NCBI GenBank assembly: GCA_013289765.1
Contig: JABCZI010000005.1
Coordinates: 290,368 to 354,367, forward strand
DNA length: 64,000 bases
Direction of reading: 5' to 3'
Origin: Acidobacteriota bacterium
GTDB taxonomy: Bacteria; Acidobacteriota; Terriglobia; Terriglobales; Acidobacteriaceae
A program made the position numbers and the translations under genes. Positions within the stretch are counted from its first letter, which is position 1. The number at the start of each line of letters is the position of its first letter. Positions 7,106-14,807 of the stretch are shown here, piece after piece. The notes under the pieces were generated by a model. It was given only the letters and a program-made list of their open reading frames with translations, searched no databases and was not told the origin of the DNA.

Positions 7106-8149
7106 TTACGCGGTCCCGGTATTGGCAAATCGTCCCTTGAATTGACGTGCGAAGGTGGGAGATTTGCGCAGGTGATCGCGTGCGGCAGAAATAGATTTCG
7201 ACACATGATCGGGCGCAACGCCGGTAATGGCGGAGATCTCGTCGATGTCGAAGCCCTCGATGGCGTGCAGGATAAATGCTTCGCGATGCGCGGGAACGAC
7301 GTTGTGGAGAGCGGATGCGATGAGGCGCATCATTTCGTCGGTGCCAAAGATCTGCTCGGGAGTGGCAACGCGCCCGTCAGCGATGATGGTTTCCGCGGTA
7401 ATGGATTCGTCGGGCTGATGGAACTGCAATTCGGGCTCGTCGCTGGCCTTGACGTTTTGGCTGCGCGCGGATTCTTCCAGCCGCACAGCACCGCCGTTCG
7501 TGCCTTCCGGGCGGGAAAGTTCGTCGAGAGCGCGCAGGGCCAGGCGGTAGAGCCAAGGCTCGAGGGCGAGGCGCTCCGGCTTTTCATCGCCATCGCCGAG
7601 AGCGGCAGCGATGGTCTCGTCGATCACTTCTTCTTTGCTGACGGAATCCTGTGCGACCATGTCCGACGCTTCGCGAAAATAAATTGCGCGTTCCACAAAG
7701 CGCTCTAGGCGAGAGAGATTTACGTCGACGTAGGAGCGGACGTCGTCGGACGAGACCATCGCCGGGAAAACCGCGGCCAGCGTCTGCTCGAAGGGAACGG
7801 AAGCATTGCGTCGCGCCGAAGTCTCCTTTTGGCGGCGGGTCCACTTGTGAGTGGAGCGAAGCAGTTCCTTGTGCTTGTTAAGTTGATGCAGGAGATCGTC
7901 AAACGCGCTCTTCACCGCGGCTGCCGGAGTCGAGGCTTTGGATTCTACCGCCATTTGTCCGGAAGGCAGGCGCAGGTTGAGCGAAACGCTGATTCCCTCG
8001 CGTGCCGAGGTCTCCTCAACCATACCCTTTAAATGAACGAGGCTTGGCCGGAAGACTTGCAGGCGTTTCTGCAGTTTTTCAATGTGGTGTTGAATATCTT
8101 TTTCAGAGGCGGGAGTTTTATGAAGACGATAACTGATGTGGACGTTCAT
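7106..8149 (-). CDS. Fusion of HPF/RaiA-like ribosome-hibernation domain and sigma-70-like domains
   Basis: A 347-residue protein starting at MNVHISYR, preceded by GAGGTG. Residues 1 to about 100 look like an HPF/RaiA domain: a beta-strand pair including GISVSLNLRLPSGQMAVESK and the helix AAAVKSAFDDLLHQLNKHKE. HPF proteins bind the 30S decoding site and silence ribosomes. Residues about 136-212 resemble sigma region 2, with EPWLYRLALRALDEL. Residues about 270-330 are a clear sigma region 4 type helix-turn-helix: LHNVVPAHREAFILHAIEGF, then DIDEISAITGVAPDHVSKSI. A 120-330 linker-rich middle separates them. The sequence shows the fusion in one frame; the function is inferred. It heads an operon with the eRF1-like gene. 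Confidence 0.78.
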   Translation of the reverse strand: MNVHISYRLHKTPASEKDIQHHIEKLQKRLQVFRPSLVHLKGMVEETSAREGISVSLNLRLPSGQMAVESKASTPAAAVKSAFDDLLHQLNKHKELLRSTHKWTRRQKETSARRNASVPFEQTLAAVFPAMVSSDDVRSYVDVNLSRLERFVERAIYFREASDMVAQDSVSKEEVIDETIAAALGDGDEKPERLALEPWLYRLALRALDELSRPEGTNGGAVRLEESARSQNVKASDEPELQFHQPDESITAETIIADGRVATPEQIFGTDEMMRLIASALHNVVPAHREAFILHAIEGFDIDEISAITGVAPDHVSKSISAARDHLRKSPTFARQFKGRFANTGTA

Positions 8150-8332
8150 GAGCACCTCGAGCTTGCAGACGAAGCGGAGCAAACCAGTGCTTTCTTAGAT
8201 CGATTCTACACCCGCATGCGATGTGGAAAAGCTTTTAAATCACAATACAAATTTGGCACAGGCGGATTTGGGAAGTCGCTTGCAACTGGATGTTACCGCC
8301 GACTTATTTGTCGGCCGAGGGCCACGGCGGAT

Positions 8333-9718
8333 ATGATCCGTGACATGAAATTGGCAAGACTTTTTCTGCTCGCGTCTTTAATGGTTACGGCAATTGTTAC
8401 GGCGGTGGCTACGGCTTGGGCTCAAGCGGCGTCCCAGGCTCCAACCTCAAAAGAAGTTGAAGCTGTTTATCCCGATGCCCACGCGCTGTACCTGGATCTG
8501 CATGAGAATCCGGAACTTTCTTCGCACGAGATGCAGACTGCGGCCAAACTGGCGAGCCGATGGCGCAGCCTGGGCTATGAGGTGACTGAACATGTTGGCG
8601 GCACCGGAGTTGTTGCTCTCCTGAAAAATGGCAAGGGACCAACAGTGATGTTGCGCACCGAGCTCGATGCGCTGCCGGTAGAAGAAAAAACTGGCCTCGC
8701 TTATGCGAGCAAAGTTAAAACGAAGGATGACGCGGGACATGATGTTCCGGTGATGCATGCCTGCGGACATGATCTGCATATGGCGGCGATTCTGGGCACG
8801 GCAGCGATCATGGCGCATAGCAAAGACTCGTGGCACGGAACCCTGATGCTGATCGGCCAGCCGGCGGAGGAAACGATTGCCGGCGCCAAGGGAATGCTGG
8901 ACGATGGTTTGCTGAAAAGATTTCCCCGTCCCGATGTAGCGGTGGCGATGCACGTTGGCAATACGCTTCTGGCGGGGCAGGTTGGGATCGTGTTGGGCAT
9001 TTACAACACGAACGCAGACTCGCTGCGCATCACGATCTATGGCAAAGGAGGGCATGGCTCGGCGCCGCATACGGCGATTGATCCCATTGTGATTGCTGCG
9101 CGAACAATTCTGGCGTTACAGACCATCGCTTCACGAGAAACGAAGCCGGGCGATATGGCGGTGGTGACGGTAGGCTACATTCACGCCGGTACAAAGAACA
9201 ACATTATTCCGGACCAGGCTGAATTGGGGCTGACGGTCCGCACCAACAAAATAGAAGTACGCAAGCGCGTGCTGGCCTCTATTGAGCGGATCACCAGGGC
9301 TGAGGCCGAAGCGGCAGGCGCGCCGCGAGCACCATCGGTCGATCGCTATGAAGGGACGGATTTGGTATACAACGATCCGGCATTGGCGCGGCGGCTCGAA
9401 GCCACGCTGGAAGCGGCGTTAGGGAAAGAGAATGTGGTGATGGAAGAGCCGATCACGGCGTCGGAGGATTTCTCATATTTCGTGGAGCAGGGAATTCCGG
9501 GATTTTATTTCAGCCTGGGTGGAGCGGACCCGGAAAAGTTCGCGCAGGCAAAGGCTTCGGGGACGATGTTGCCCTCCAATCACTCTTCGCTTTTCGCGCC
9601 GGATGTTGATCCTGCGCTGCATACAGGGATTGCGGCGGAGGTGGCGGTGTTGAGGAATCTGCTGCAAGGGTCGGCGGAGGATTTGCGGAAGACAATTGCT
9701 ACGGGCATGACACCGTAA
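8333..9718 (+). CDS. M20-family amidohydrolase with signal peptide
   Basis: A protein of about 461 residues. Its hydrophobic N-terminus (LFLLASLMVTAIVTAVATAWAQ, cleaved after AWA) indicates export. The catalytic core is typical of metal-dependent amidohydrolases of the M20D/aminoacylase group: LDLHENPELSSHE, MLRTELDALPVEE, HACGHDLHMA, QPAEET and YGKGGHGSAPH. It likely removes acyl groups from amino acids or peptides in the periplasm. The start may be the ATG at 8333, with GGCGG just upstream, or 8345; both keep the signal peptide. It is divergent from the hibernation-factor fusion gene. Confidence 0.88.
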   Translation: MIRDMKLARLFLLASLMVTAIVTAVATAWAQAASQAPTSKEVEAVYPDAHALYLDLHENPELSSHEMQTAAKLASRWRSLGYEVTEHVGGTGVVALLKNGKGPTVMLRTELDALPVEEKTGLAYASKVKTKDDAGHDVPVMHACGHDLHMAAILGTAAIMAHSKDSWHGTLMLIGQPAEETIAGAKGMLDDGLLKRFPRPDVAVAMHVGNTLLAGQVGIVLGIYNTNADSLRITIYGKGGHGSAPHTAIDPIVIAARTILALQTIASRETKPGDMAVVTVGYIHAGTKNNIIPDQAELGLTVRTNKIEVRKRVLASIERITRAEAEAAGAPRAPSVDRYEGTDLVYNDPALARRLEATLEAALGKENVVMEEPITASEDFSYFVEQGIPGFYFSLGGADPEKFAQAKASGTMLPSNHSSLFAPDVDPALHTGIAAEVAVLRNLLQGSAEDLRKTIATGMTP

Positions 9719-9744
9719 TGGCGGATGCGCGTCAGGTTAATTTC

Positions 9745-9918
9745 TCAGTCGCGCAAAACTTCCCAGTCGTCTTCGTCATTGGCTGGAGTAATAATGTCCC
9801 CCAGTATTTCTATCGTGCCTTTCATTGAGCCGAACCAGTCCGCTGGTTTCGGTTCCGACGGCAGCGGAACTTCACTTTTCAGTTTTGTGGGCTTCCGCGT
9901 TTGCTTTTTCATCTTCAT
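9745..9918 (-). CDS. Small antitoxin-like protein, no toxin partner visible
   Basis: A 57-residue product with a basic, Lys-rich N-terminus and the C-terminal pattern WFGSMKGTIEILGDIITP followed by DDWEVL. A W/F-G-SMKG...I-GDI...W-E-L tail is what I recall from small Phd/VapB-type antitoxins. No PIN or RelE toxin gene follows: the next gene downstream is on the opposite strand. It begins about 45 bases after the pyrF stop on the same strand, so it may be co-transcribed with pyrF. The start is uncertain (a possible ATG also exists at 9939) and no strong ribosome-binding site is evident. Confidence 0.5.
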   Translation of the reverse strand: MKMKKQTRKPTKLKSEVPLPSEPKPADWFGSMKGTIEILGDIITPANDEDDWEVLRD

Positions 9919-9964
9919 CCGGTTCACTGAGCCATTCATCGCCGAAAGCAGTCGATACTTTGAG

Positions 9965-10825
9965 TCACTGCCCGATCTGCCGCAGGATCGACTGAGCTTC
10001 CGCCGCTGGGTCTGCGGCTTCGGTGATCGGGCGACCGACGACGATGTGGCTTGCGCCGGCGGCAATCGCCTCTGCCGGTGTGAGTACTCGGGCCTGGTCT
10101 GCGTGGCCGGCGCCGGCGGGCCGCACGCCGGGGGTGACGATGGCGAAATCGTTTCCCAATTTCTGACGTAGAGCGGAAGCTTCCTGGCCGGAAGCGACGA
10201 TACCCTGGCAGCCGTTCTCCAGCGCTAAAGAGGCTAGGCGCAGCACCTCATCAACTACCGTTCCATTGATGCCGACTTTTTCCAGATCGGCTTCGTCCAT
10301 GCTGGTAAGCACGGTCACTGCGAGCACGATCAGGGTAGGGTTAGCGGCGCGGGCTGCTTCCGCAGCGGCGCGGGCTGCTTCCGCGGCGGCGCGGGCTGCT
10401 TCCGCGGCGGCGCGGAGCATTTTGGCGCTGCCGGTTGCGTGGACGGTCAACATACTCACGCCGAGCTGGGCTGCCTCGCGCACCGCTGCGGCGACGGTGT
10501 TCGGAATGTCGTGGTATTTCAGGTCGAGGAAGACGCGGCGACCGGAGGCGACGAGGTCCCGCACCAGTTGGGGCCCTTCCGCGGTATAGAGCTGCATGCC
10601 GACTTTATAGGTGAGCGCCGAGTCGCCGACGGCTGCCACAATTTTCTGGGCGGCGGCCGCAGTGGAGACGTCCAGGGCAACGATCAGTTTTTCACGCGGG
10701 TCGTTCTGGGGCGGATCGTTTTTGGGCTGATCGTTCTTGGCCTGATCGTTGTGGCGAGGATCGCTGCTTGGCGAATTTTTAGGGGGAACGTTGGTAGGGA
10801 TGCCGTGAGGGAGAGCGGCCTGCAT
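9965..10825 (-). CDS. pyrF: Orotidine-5'-phosphate decarboxylase with in-frame repeats
   Basis: A 286-residue pyrimidine-synthesis enzyme that converts OMP to UMP. Core motifs are present: LIVALDV, the catalytic DLKYHDIPNTV (normally DxKxxDI), VTVLTSMD, IVTPGVRP and HIVVGRPI. Two unusual features stand out. The N-terminus carries about 45 extra residues with the five-residue repeats NDQAK-NDQPK-NDPPQ-NDPRE. Between VHATGSAKMLRAA and NPTLIVLA there is an insertion of three near-exact 21-base repeats encoding RAAAEAA-like heptapeptides. Both look like expanded low-complexity DNA tolerated outside the active site. The start is uncertain because the Shine-Dalgarno sequence is weak. Confidence 0.93.
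   Translation of the reverse strand: MQAALPHGIPTNVPPKNSPSSDPRHNDQAKNDQPKNDPPQNDPREKLIVALDVSTAAAAQKIVAAVGDSALTYKVGMQLYTAEGPQLVRDLVASGRRVFLDLKYHDIPNTVAAAVREAAQLGVSMLTVHATGSAKMLRAAAEAARAAAEAARAAAEAARAANPTLIVLAVTVLTSMDEADLEKVGINGTVVDEVLRLASLALENGCQGIVASGQEASALRQKLGNDFAIVTPGVRPAGAGHADQARVLTPAEAIAAGASHIVVGRPITEAADPAAEAQSILRQIGQ
10346..10408 (-). repeat. Three 21-base tandem repeats inside pyrF
   Basis: GGCGCGGGCTGCTTCCGCAG-C (plus-strand reading) is repeated three times with one substitution and a partial fourth unit. It encodes an alanine-rich heptapeptide repeat in frame. Confidence 0.85.
10691..10750 (-). repeat. Four 15-base tandem repeats at the pyrF 5' end
   Basis: Four consecutive 15-base units encode NDQAK, NDQPK, NDPPQ and NDPRE. 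They are degenerate but in frame. Confidence 0.8.
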
Positions 10826-10844
10826 CCCTAGCAGTGTAGATGCT

Positions 10845-11348
10845 TTAGCGCAGTTGCGCCACCGGATAGTTGGTCGCCACGGTCTGATAAACCTGCTGGC
10901 GGTTGGTCCGGGGTTTTACCAGGTCCAGGCGCACTTTTTGCACGCCGCGCTTCTCGAATTGCAGGACCTGTGCGGCACCGTAGGACAAGTCAATAATGCG
11001 GCCAGGTACGATCGGGCCGCGGTCGTTAACCTTGACCACAACCGCCCGTCCATTGCGGAGGTTAGTGACTCGTACATAGCTCCCCATGGGCAGGGTGGGA
11101 TGGGCCGCGGTCATGTCGTACATGTCATAGTCTTCGCCGCTGGCGGTCTGCTTCCCGTCGAAAAACTCCCCATACCAAGAGGCGGTCCCAACCTGATAGG
11201 GTTTGGTTCTGGCCTGCTTGCGGACCTCAGGTTTCGGAATTCGGCTAGTTTGAGCGGAACTGGCCTCCGAGTTGTTTGGTCCCTGAGCCGCTCCGAAGCC
11301 GACGATCAATAAGCCGATCATCAGTACGTGAGCTATACGTCTGCGCAT
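10845..11348 (-). CDS. rlpA: RlpA-like septal-ring peptidoglycan hydrolase family protein
   Basis: A 167-residue exported protein preceded by GAGGAGA at good spacing. After a signal peptide (about residues 1-21, ending GFGAAQ), residues about 50-150 form a double-psi beta-barrel of the RlpA type: GTASWYGEFFDGKQTASGE, then TAAHPTLPMGSYVRVTN, VNDRGPIVPGRIIDLS and AAQVL. RlpA proteins act on peptidoglycan at the division septum in some bacteria. This one is short and has no SPOR domain. No lipobox was seen. Confidence 0.88.
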   Translation of the reverse strand: MRRRIAHVLMIGLLIVGFGAAQGPNNSEASSAQTSRIPKPEVRKQARTKPYQVGTASWYGEFFDGKQTASGEDYDMYDMTAAHPTLPMGSYVRVTNLRNGRAVVVKVNDRGPIVPGRIIDLSYGAAQVLQFEKRGVQKVRLDLVKPRTNRQQVYQTVATNYPVAQLR

Positions 11349-11739
11349 TCAGTTCTCCTCGCATCTCAAAGTCGTCCTAGCTAGTACGTTTCCGTTAACG
11401 GTCTATAAATCGTAGGGTGGCAGGGAAGGCTTGTCAACCCGAAAGTGCGTGGCCTATAGTGACATGATAGTTATGGATATCACACGTAACTTGTTGTTAA
11501 TCATGAGTAATATGGGATATGTCACTCAAAACAATCGTATTAACTGTTTACTAATATATAAATACCCAAGCTCCTGTAGGTCGAGAAGGAAATACATCCT
11601 CAATAGATTCAGTAGTTTACAGGGAAATTCTTTCTAAGTTGTTTAGTGTGAGCATTTTAGGTACAAGGTTGCTAGCGATAAAAAACATTCTTTCGGGATT
11701 TTTTGGCACGAAAGACCAAGGAGGATGTCGCCAAGGGCC
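11349..11739. other. AT-rich intergenic region
   Basis: About 390 bases between two divergent genes. Positions roughly 11455-11665 are conspicuously AT-rich compared with the rest of the window. A 68-codon frame in it shows no features of a real gene. No riboswitch or tRNA was recognised. Confidence 0.5.
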
Positions 11740-12606
11740 ATGTCTGAGAAACCGCTGGTAGTACTTACCATCGCTGGATTTGATCCTTCGTCGGGAGCGG
11801 GTGTGACCGCCGATGTGAAGACGATTGCAGCGCACGGCTGCTACGGAGTCGCCTGCATCACGGCAATGACTGTGCAATCTACTGCAGGGGTCAGGCTGGT
11901 GGTGGGAGTCGATCCTGGCCTGATCACAGATACCCTGGAAGAGCTGGTTTCCGATATGCGGATTTCCGCAGTGCATATCGGAATGTTGGGGACGGGGAAG
12001 GCAGTTCGCGCGGTGGCGCAGTTCCTCGGCGGACGCTCTGGCGAAAACAAACTGCCTAATGTGGTACTGGATCCGATTCTGCGTTCGTCTTCAGGGTCGG
12101 AGCTGCTGGATACGTCTGGAGTCAGGATGCTGGTCGAAAAGCTAATCCCGCTGGCGGATGTAATTACGCCAAACGTCGACGAGGCTGCGGTCCTGACCGG
12201 CCTCAAGGTAACGAATCTCGAGGAGATGAGGACGGCGGCGGCGAAGCTCCACGAAATGGGATCGGCCGCAGTGGTGGTTACAGGTGGGCATCTGGAGAAG
12301 GCGATCGACCTGCTCAGTTTCGTGAGCAAGAACGGAGTGGCACAAGAGGTCTTCAAAGCGGAGCGGCAACGATCTAATTCCACCCACGGGACGGGCTGTG
12401 CTTTTTCCACGGCTCTAGCCTGCCATCTTGCTCTGGATCGCGGGATCGCCGAGGCTACCTTGCTGGCTAAGACCTACGTAACCGCGGCCATCGCTGCCGG
12501 GCATCCTTTGGGGCGCGGGACCGGGCCGGTGAATCATCTTTACCGAATGAGCGAGTATCGAACGAGCGAGCAGCGGCGGGCCAAGGGAACGGGGAGTGAA
12601 TCGTAA
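11740..12606 (+). CDS. thiD: Hydroxymethylpyrimidine (phosphate) kinase
   Basis: A 288-residue ribokinase-family enzyme of thiamine synthesis that phosphorylates the pyrimidine precursor HMP and HMP-P. Diagnostic stretches are VVLTIAGFDPSSGAGVTADV, AHGCYGVACITAMTVQ, VHIGMLG, VVLDPILRSSSG, ITPNVDEAAVL, VVVTGGH, and STHGTGCAFSTALA carrying the catalytic Asp/Gly anion hole. The ATG at 11740 gives the family's normal N-terminus. An earlier in-frame ATG at 11725 abuts AAGGAGG with no spacer and is less likely. About 20 Ser/Arg-rich residues extend past the normal C-terminus. No thiamine genes are adjacent. Confidence 0.93.
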   Translation: MSEKPLVVLTIAGFDPSSGAGVTADVKTIAAHGCYGVACITAMTVQSTAGVRLVVGVDPGLITDTLEELVSDMRISAVHIGMLGTGKAVRAVAQFLGGRSGENKLPNVVLDPILRSSSGSELLDTSGVRMLVEKLIPLADVITPNVDEAAVLTGLKVTNLEEMRTAAAKLHEMGSAAVVVTGGHLEKAIDLLSFVSKNGVAQEVFKAERQRSNSTHGTGCAFSTALACHLALDRGIAEATLLAKTYVTAAIAAGHPLGRGTGPVNHLYRMSEYRTSEQRRAKGTGSES

Positions 12607-12649
12607 GAATTGCCGAAGCGGGCTTGACGTCGAAAGCAGAGTTTAGAAA

Positions 12650-13228
12650 TCAGTCGGGATCGATATCTGAGGGCTTCTTTAATAGGATGCCGGCGACAAA
12701 CGAGGCCGTGGCAGCCAGCAGCCATTCAATCCGCCACATTTGAATCGCCTGGAATTCAGCCAGATTCGACGCTTTGTAGAAGAGGCTGACGGCAAGGGCT
12801 CCAACCACGCAGCCTAGCCCGATGATGAAGGCAACTAGAGCGGCAGTGGGCAGGCCGACGCCACTTTTAATCTCATGGAAGTGCAGATAGCGTAGCCAGG
12901 CCGGGAAGGAAACTTTTCGCAGGGAAGCCGCAGCCCAGGTTGCGCCGGAACGTAGGCGCGCCAGGTAGCGGGTCCACAAGGTGGCCATGGCTGCGCGATA
13001 GTTCCCAGGTTGGTAGCTCTCAGTCTGGTTCTGATTGTCAGGCGACAGGGGCCGGCGCAATCCGCAGGTATGGCAAAAGCGGGCGGCGATCATGAACTCC
13101 GTACCGCATTCGGCGCAGGCCTGGTTCACATATTGAACGTGAGCTGGAAGAACGGATTCGACCGGCGGATCCAGAACCGTAGGCGACCGCCAAAACTCCT
13201 GGCCCGTACTTTGAATTACTTCACTCAT
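12650..13228 (-). CDS. Zinc-ribbon membrane protein of unknown function
   Basis: A 192-residue protein starting at MSEVIQS. A zinc ribbon with CAECGTEF and FCHTCGLR lies near residues 40-60. It is followed by a polar linker and two hydrophobic segments, LPTAALVAFIIGLGCVVGAL and the C-terminal WLLAATASFVAGILL. This looks like a membrane-anchored protein with a cytoplasmic zinc ribbon. It converges on thiD with a 43-base gap. No family is recognised. Confidence 0.65.
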   Translation of the reverse strand: MSEVIQSTGQEFWRSPTVLDPPVESVLPAHVQYVNQACAECGTEFMIAARFCHTCGLRRPLSPDNQNQTESYQPGNYRAAMATLWTRYLARLRSGATWAAASLRKVSFPAWLRYLHFHEIKSGVGLPTAALVAFIIGLGCVVGALAVSLFYKASNLAEFQAIQMWRIEWLLAATASFVAGILLKKPSDIDPD

Positions 13229-13539
13229 AAATTTGCTGGAACTCAGTAGCTTCAACAACGCAACTCGAACACCAAAACCTGTGCATCCCTAGAGCTTTTC
13301 AATTCAGAGACTTGCGTCTTTTGTTCCCCGAAGGTGGACGCGTATCAGCGCAATTCTTACCCGCAGTCCCTGGTAAAGATGCCTCAGTTACGCAAGTTTT
13401 GGGGTCGAAACTTTGGCGATTATAGGGCCCAACTGCTGAATGCATTATGCAAATCTACGGGATCGAACGATTACGCCTTTGGTTCATCTCGTGCTCGATC
13501 AAACTCAGTTACACTAGAAATCAACTCCGCAACAATGGG
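13229..13539. other. Intergenic region without recognised gene
   Basis: About 310 bases between a minus-strand zinc-ribbon gene and a plus-strand TPR gene. It probably holds both promoters. I saw no convincing small gene or RNA in it. Confidence 0.4.
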
Positions 13540-14796
13540 ATGAAGTTGAAATTGATATTGACGAAAGTGTTGGGTCCGAGCGGTGGGCTGTTCTGTCTGG
13601 TCATTTGCTTGTGGACTCACGCTTCCGCCCAAACCGCCAGCCCGGCGGGAAGCGCTCCGCGCGTAACATCTGTCTCCGCTGTTTCAGCAGCGCACGATCC
13701 GTTGGTGGACAGCGCCTTCGAACACTTCTACAACATGGATTACGAGCGCTCGATCCAGGATTTTGAAAAGCTATTGGATCGGCATCCCAATGACCCTTCG
13801 ACGGCGAACCACCTGCTGACGGCAGTCCTGTTACGCGAACTTTATCGAATGGGAGCGATGAACACGGGTGAGTATGCCAATGACAGCTTTATTGGCCAGG
13901 CGCATCGGCCCGCCGATCCGAAGGTTAAGGAGCGGATCAAACAACTGGTAGAGCGTGCCGAGAATCTCGAAGAGTTGCAACTCAAAGCGAATCCCAGCGA
14001 TGTGGACGCACTTTATGCTCGCGGCGTGACCCGGGCGCAATTCTCCTTATATACAGCTCTGGTGGAGCGGGCATGGTTTTCCGCCTTACGAAACGCAGTG
14101 GGGGCGCGCCGCGATCACGAACGCGTTCTGGAACTGAATCCGCAATACGTGGATGCGAAGCTGGTGGTCGGAGCGCATAACTATGTGATGGGGAGCCTGC
14201 CTTGGAGCGTCAAGGTCGCCGGTGCCATGGTCGGGCTAAGCGGGAGCAAAGAAAAGGGATTCGAGTATCTGAACGAAGTTGCCGGCAGTAGCGGGGAAAA
14301 CAGCGTGGACGCGAAGGTGGTCCTCAGCTTATTCCTGCGGCGCGAGCACCGCTTTGACGAAGCGCGCGCCAACATGCACGATCTGGCGGGGCGTTATCCC
14401 AGGAACTATTTATTTCCGTTGGAAGAAGCCAATCTGCTTCGCGCCGGCGGACATGCCCAGGATGCCTCGGCGGGCTATCGCAAAGTGTGGCAGAACGGGC
14501 GGGAAGGGAAGTACGGCACCCTACACTACGAAATAACGGCATGGGGTCTGGGGGAGTTAATGCGCAGCCAGAAAGACTATGCCAATGCCGCGGCAGCGTA
14601 TGAACTGGTTGGCGAAATTCAGAATCCAGATCCCGAGACACTGCAAAAAGCCAACCTGGCCGCGGGCGAAATGTACGACTTGTTGCAGAAACGCGATCTC
14701 GCCATGAAGAAATATCAGAGCGTCCTGGCGGAGAACGCCAGCACACCTCCCGCGGACCAGGCCCGCAAACACATTCGAGAAGCCTATCGAGAGTAA
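13540..14796 (+). CDS. Exported TPR-type protein
   Basis: A 418-residue protein. The signal peptide (hydrophobic LFCLVICLWTHASAQ) starts at an ATG at 13540. The preceding 31 codons of open frame are judged non-coding. The mature part is helical with TPR-like units, including YNMDYERSIQDFEKLLDRHP, LELNPQYVDAKLVVGAHNYV and KDYANAAAAYELVGEI. Such proteins are usually scaffolds. The motif-rich middle (PSDVDALYARGVTRAQF) is reminiscent of secreted TPR proteins common in acidobacteria. No catalytic motif is seen. Confidence 0.75.
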   Translation: MKLKLILTKVLGPSGGLFCLVICLWTHASAQTASPAGSAPRVTSVSAVSAAHDPLVDSAFEHFYNMDYERSIQDFEKLLDRHPNDPSTANHLLTAVLLRELYRMGAMNTGEYANDSFIGQAHRPADPKVKERIKQLVERAENLEELQLKANPSDVDALYARGVTRAQFSLYTALVERAWFSALRNAVGARRDHERVLELNPQYVDAKLVVGAHNYVMGSLPWSVKVAGAMVGLSGSKEKGFEYLNEVAGSSGENSVDAKVVLSLFLRREHRFDEARANMHDLAGRYPRNYLFPLEEANLLRAGGHAQDASAGYRKVWQNGREGKYGTLHYEITAWGLGELMRSQKDYANAAAAYELVGEIQNPDPETLQKANLAAGEMYDLLQKRDLAMKKYQSVLAENASTPPADQARKHIREAYRE

Positions 14797-14807
14797 TCGT
14801 TGTTCAT

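Noticed and set aside
6893..7708. Plus-strand frame across the baeRF/HPF-sigma boundary
   Set aside because: It lies antisense to two supported genes and gives no recognisable protein.
8033..8332. Upstream extension of the M20 amidohydrolase frame
   Set aside because: It overlaps the 5' part of the HPF-sigma gene on the other strand. A signal peptide and start codon at 8333 or 8345 fit the family.
11431..11637. 68-codon frame in the AT-rich region
   Set aside because: No ribosome-binding site, odd composition and no similarity to any family I know.
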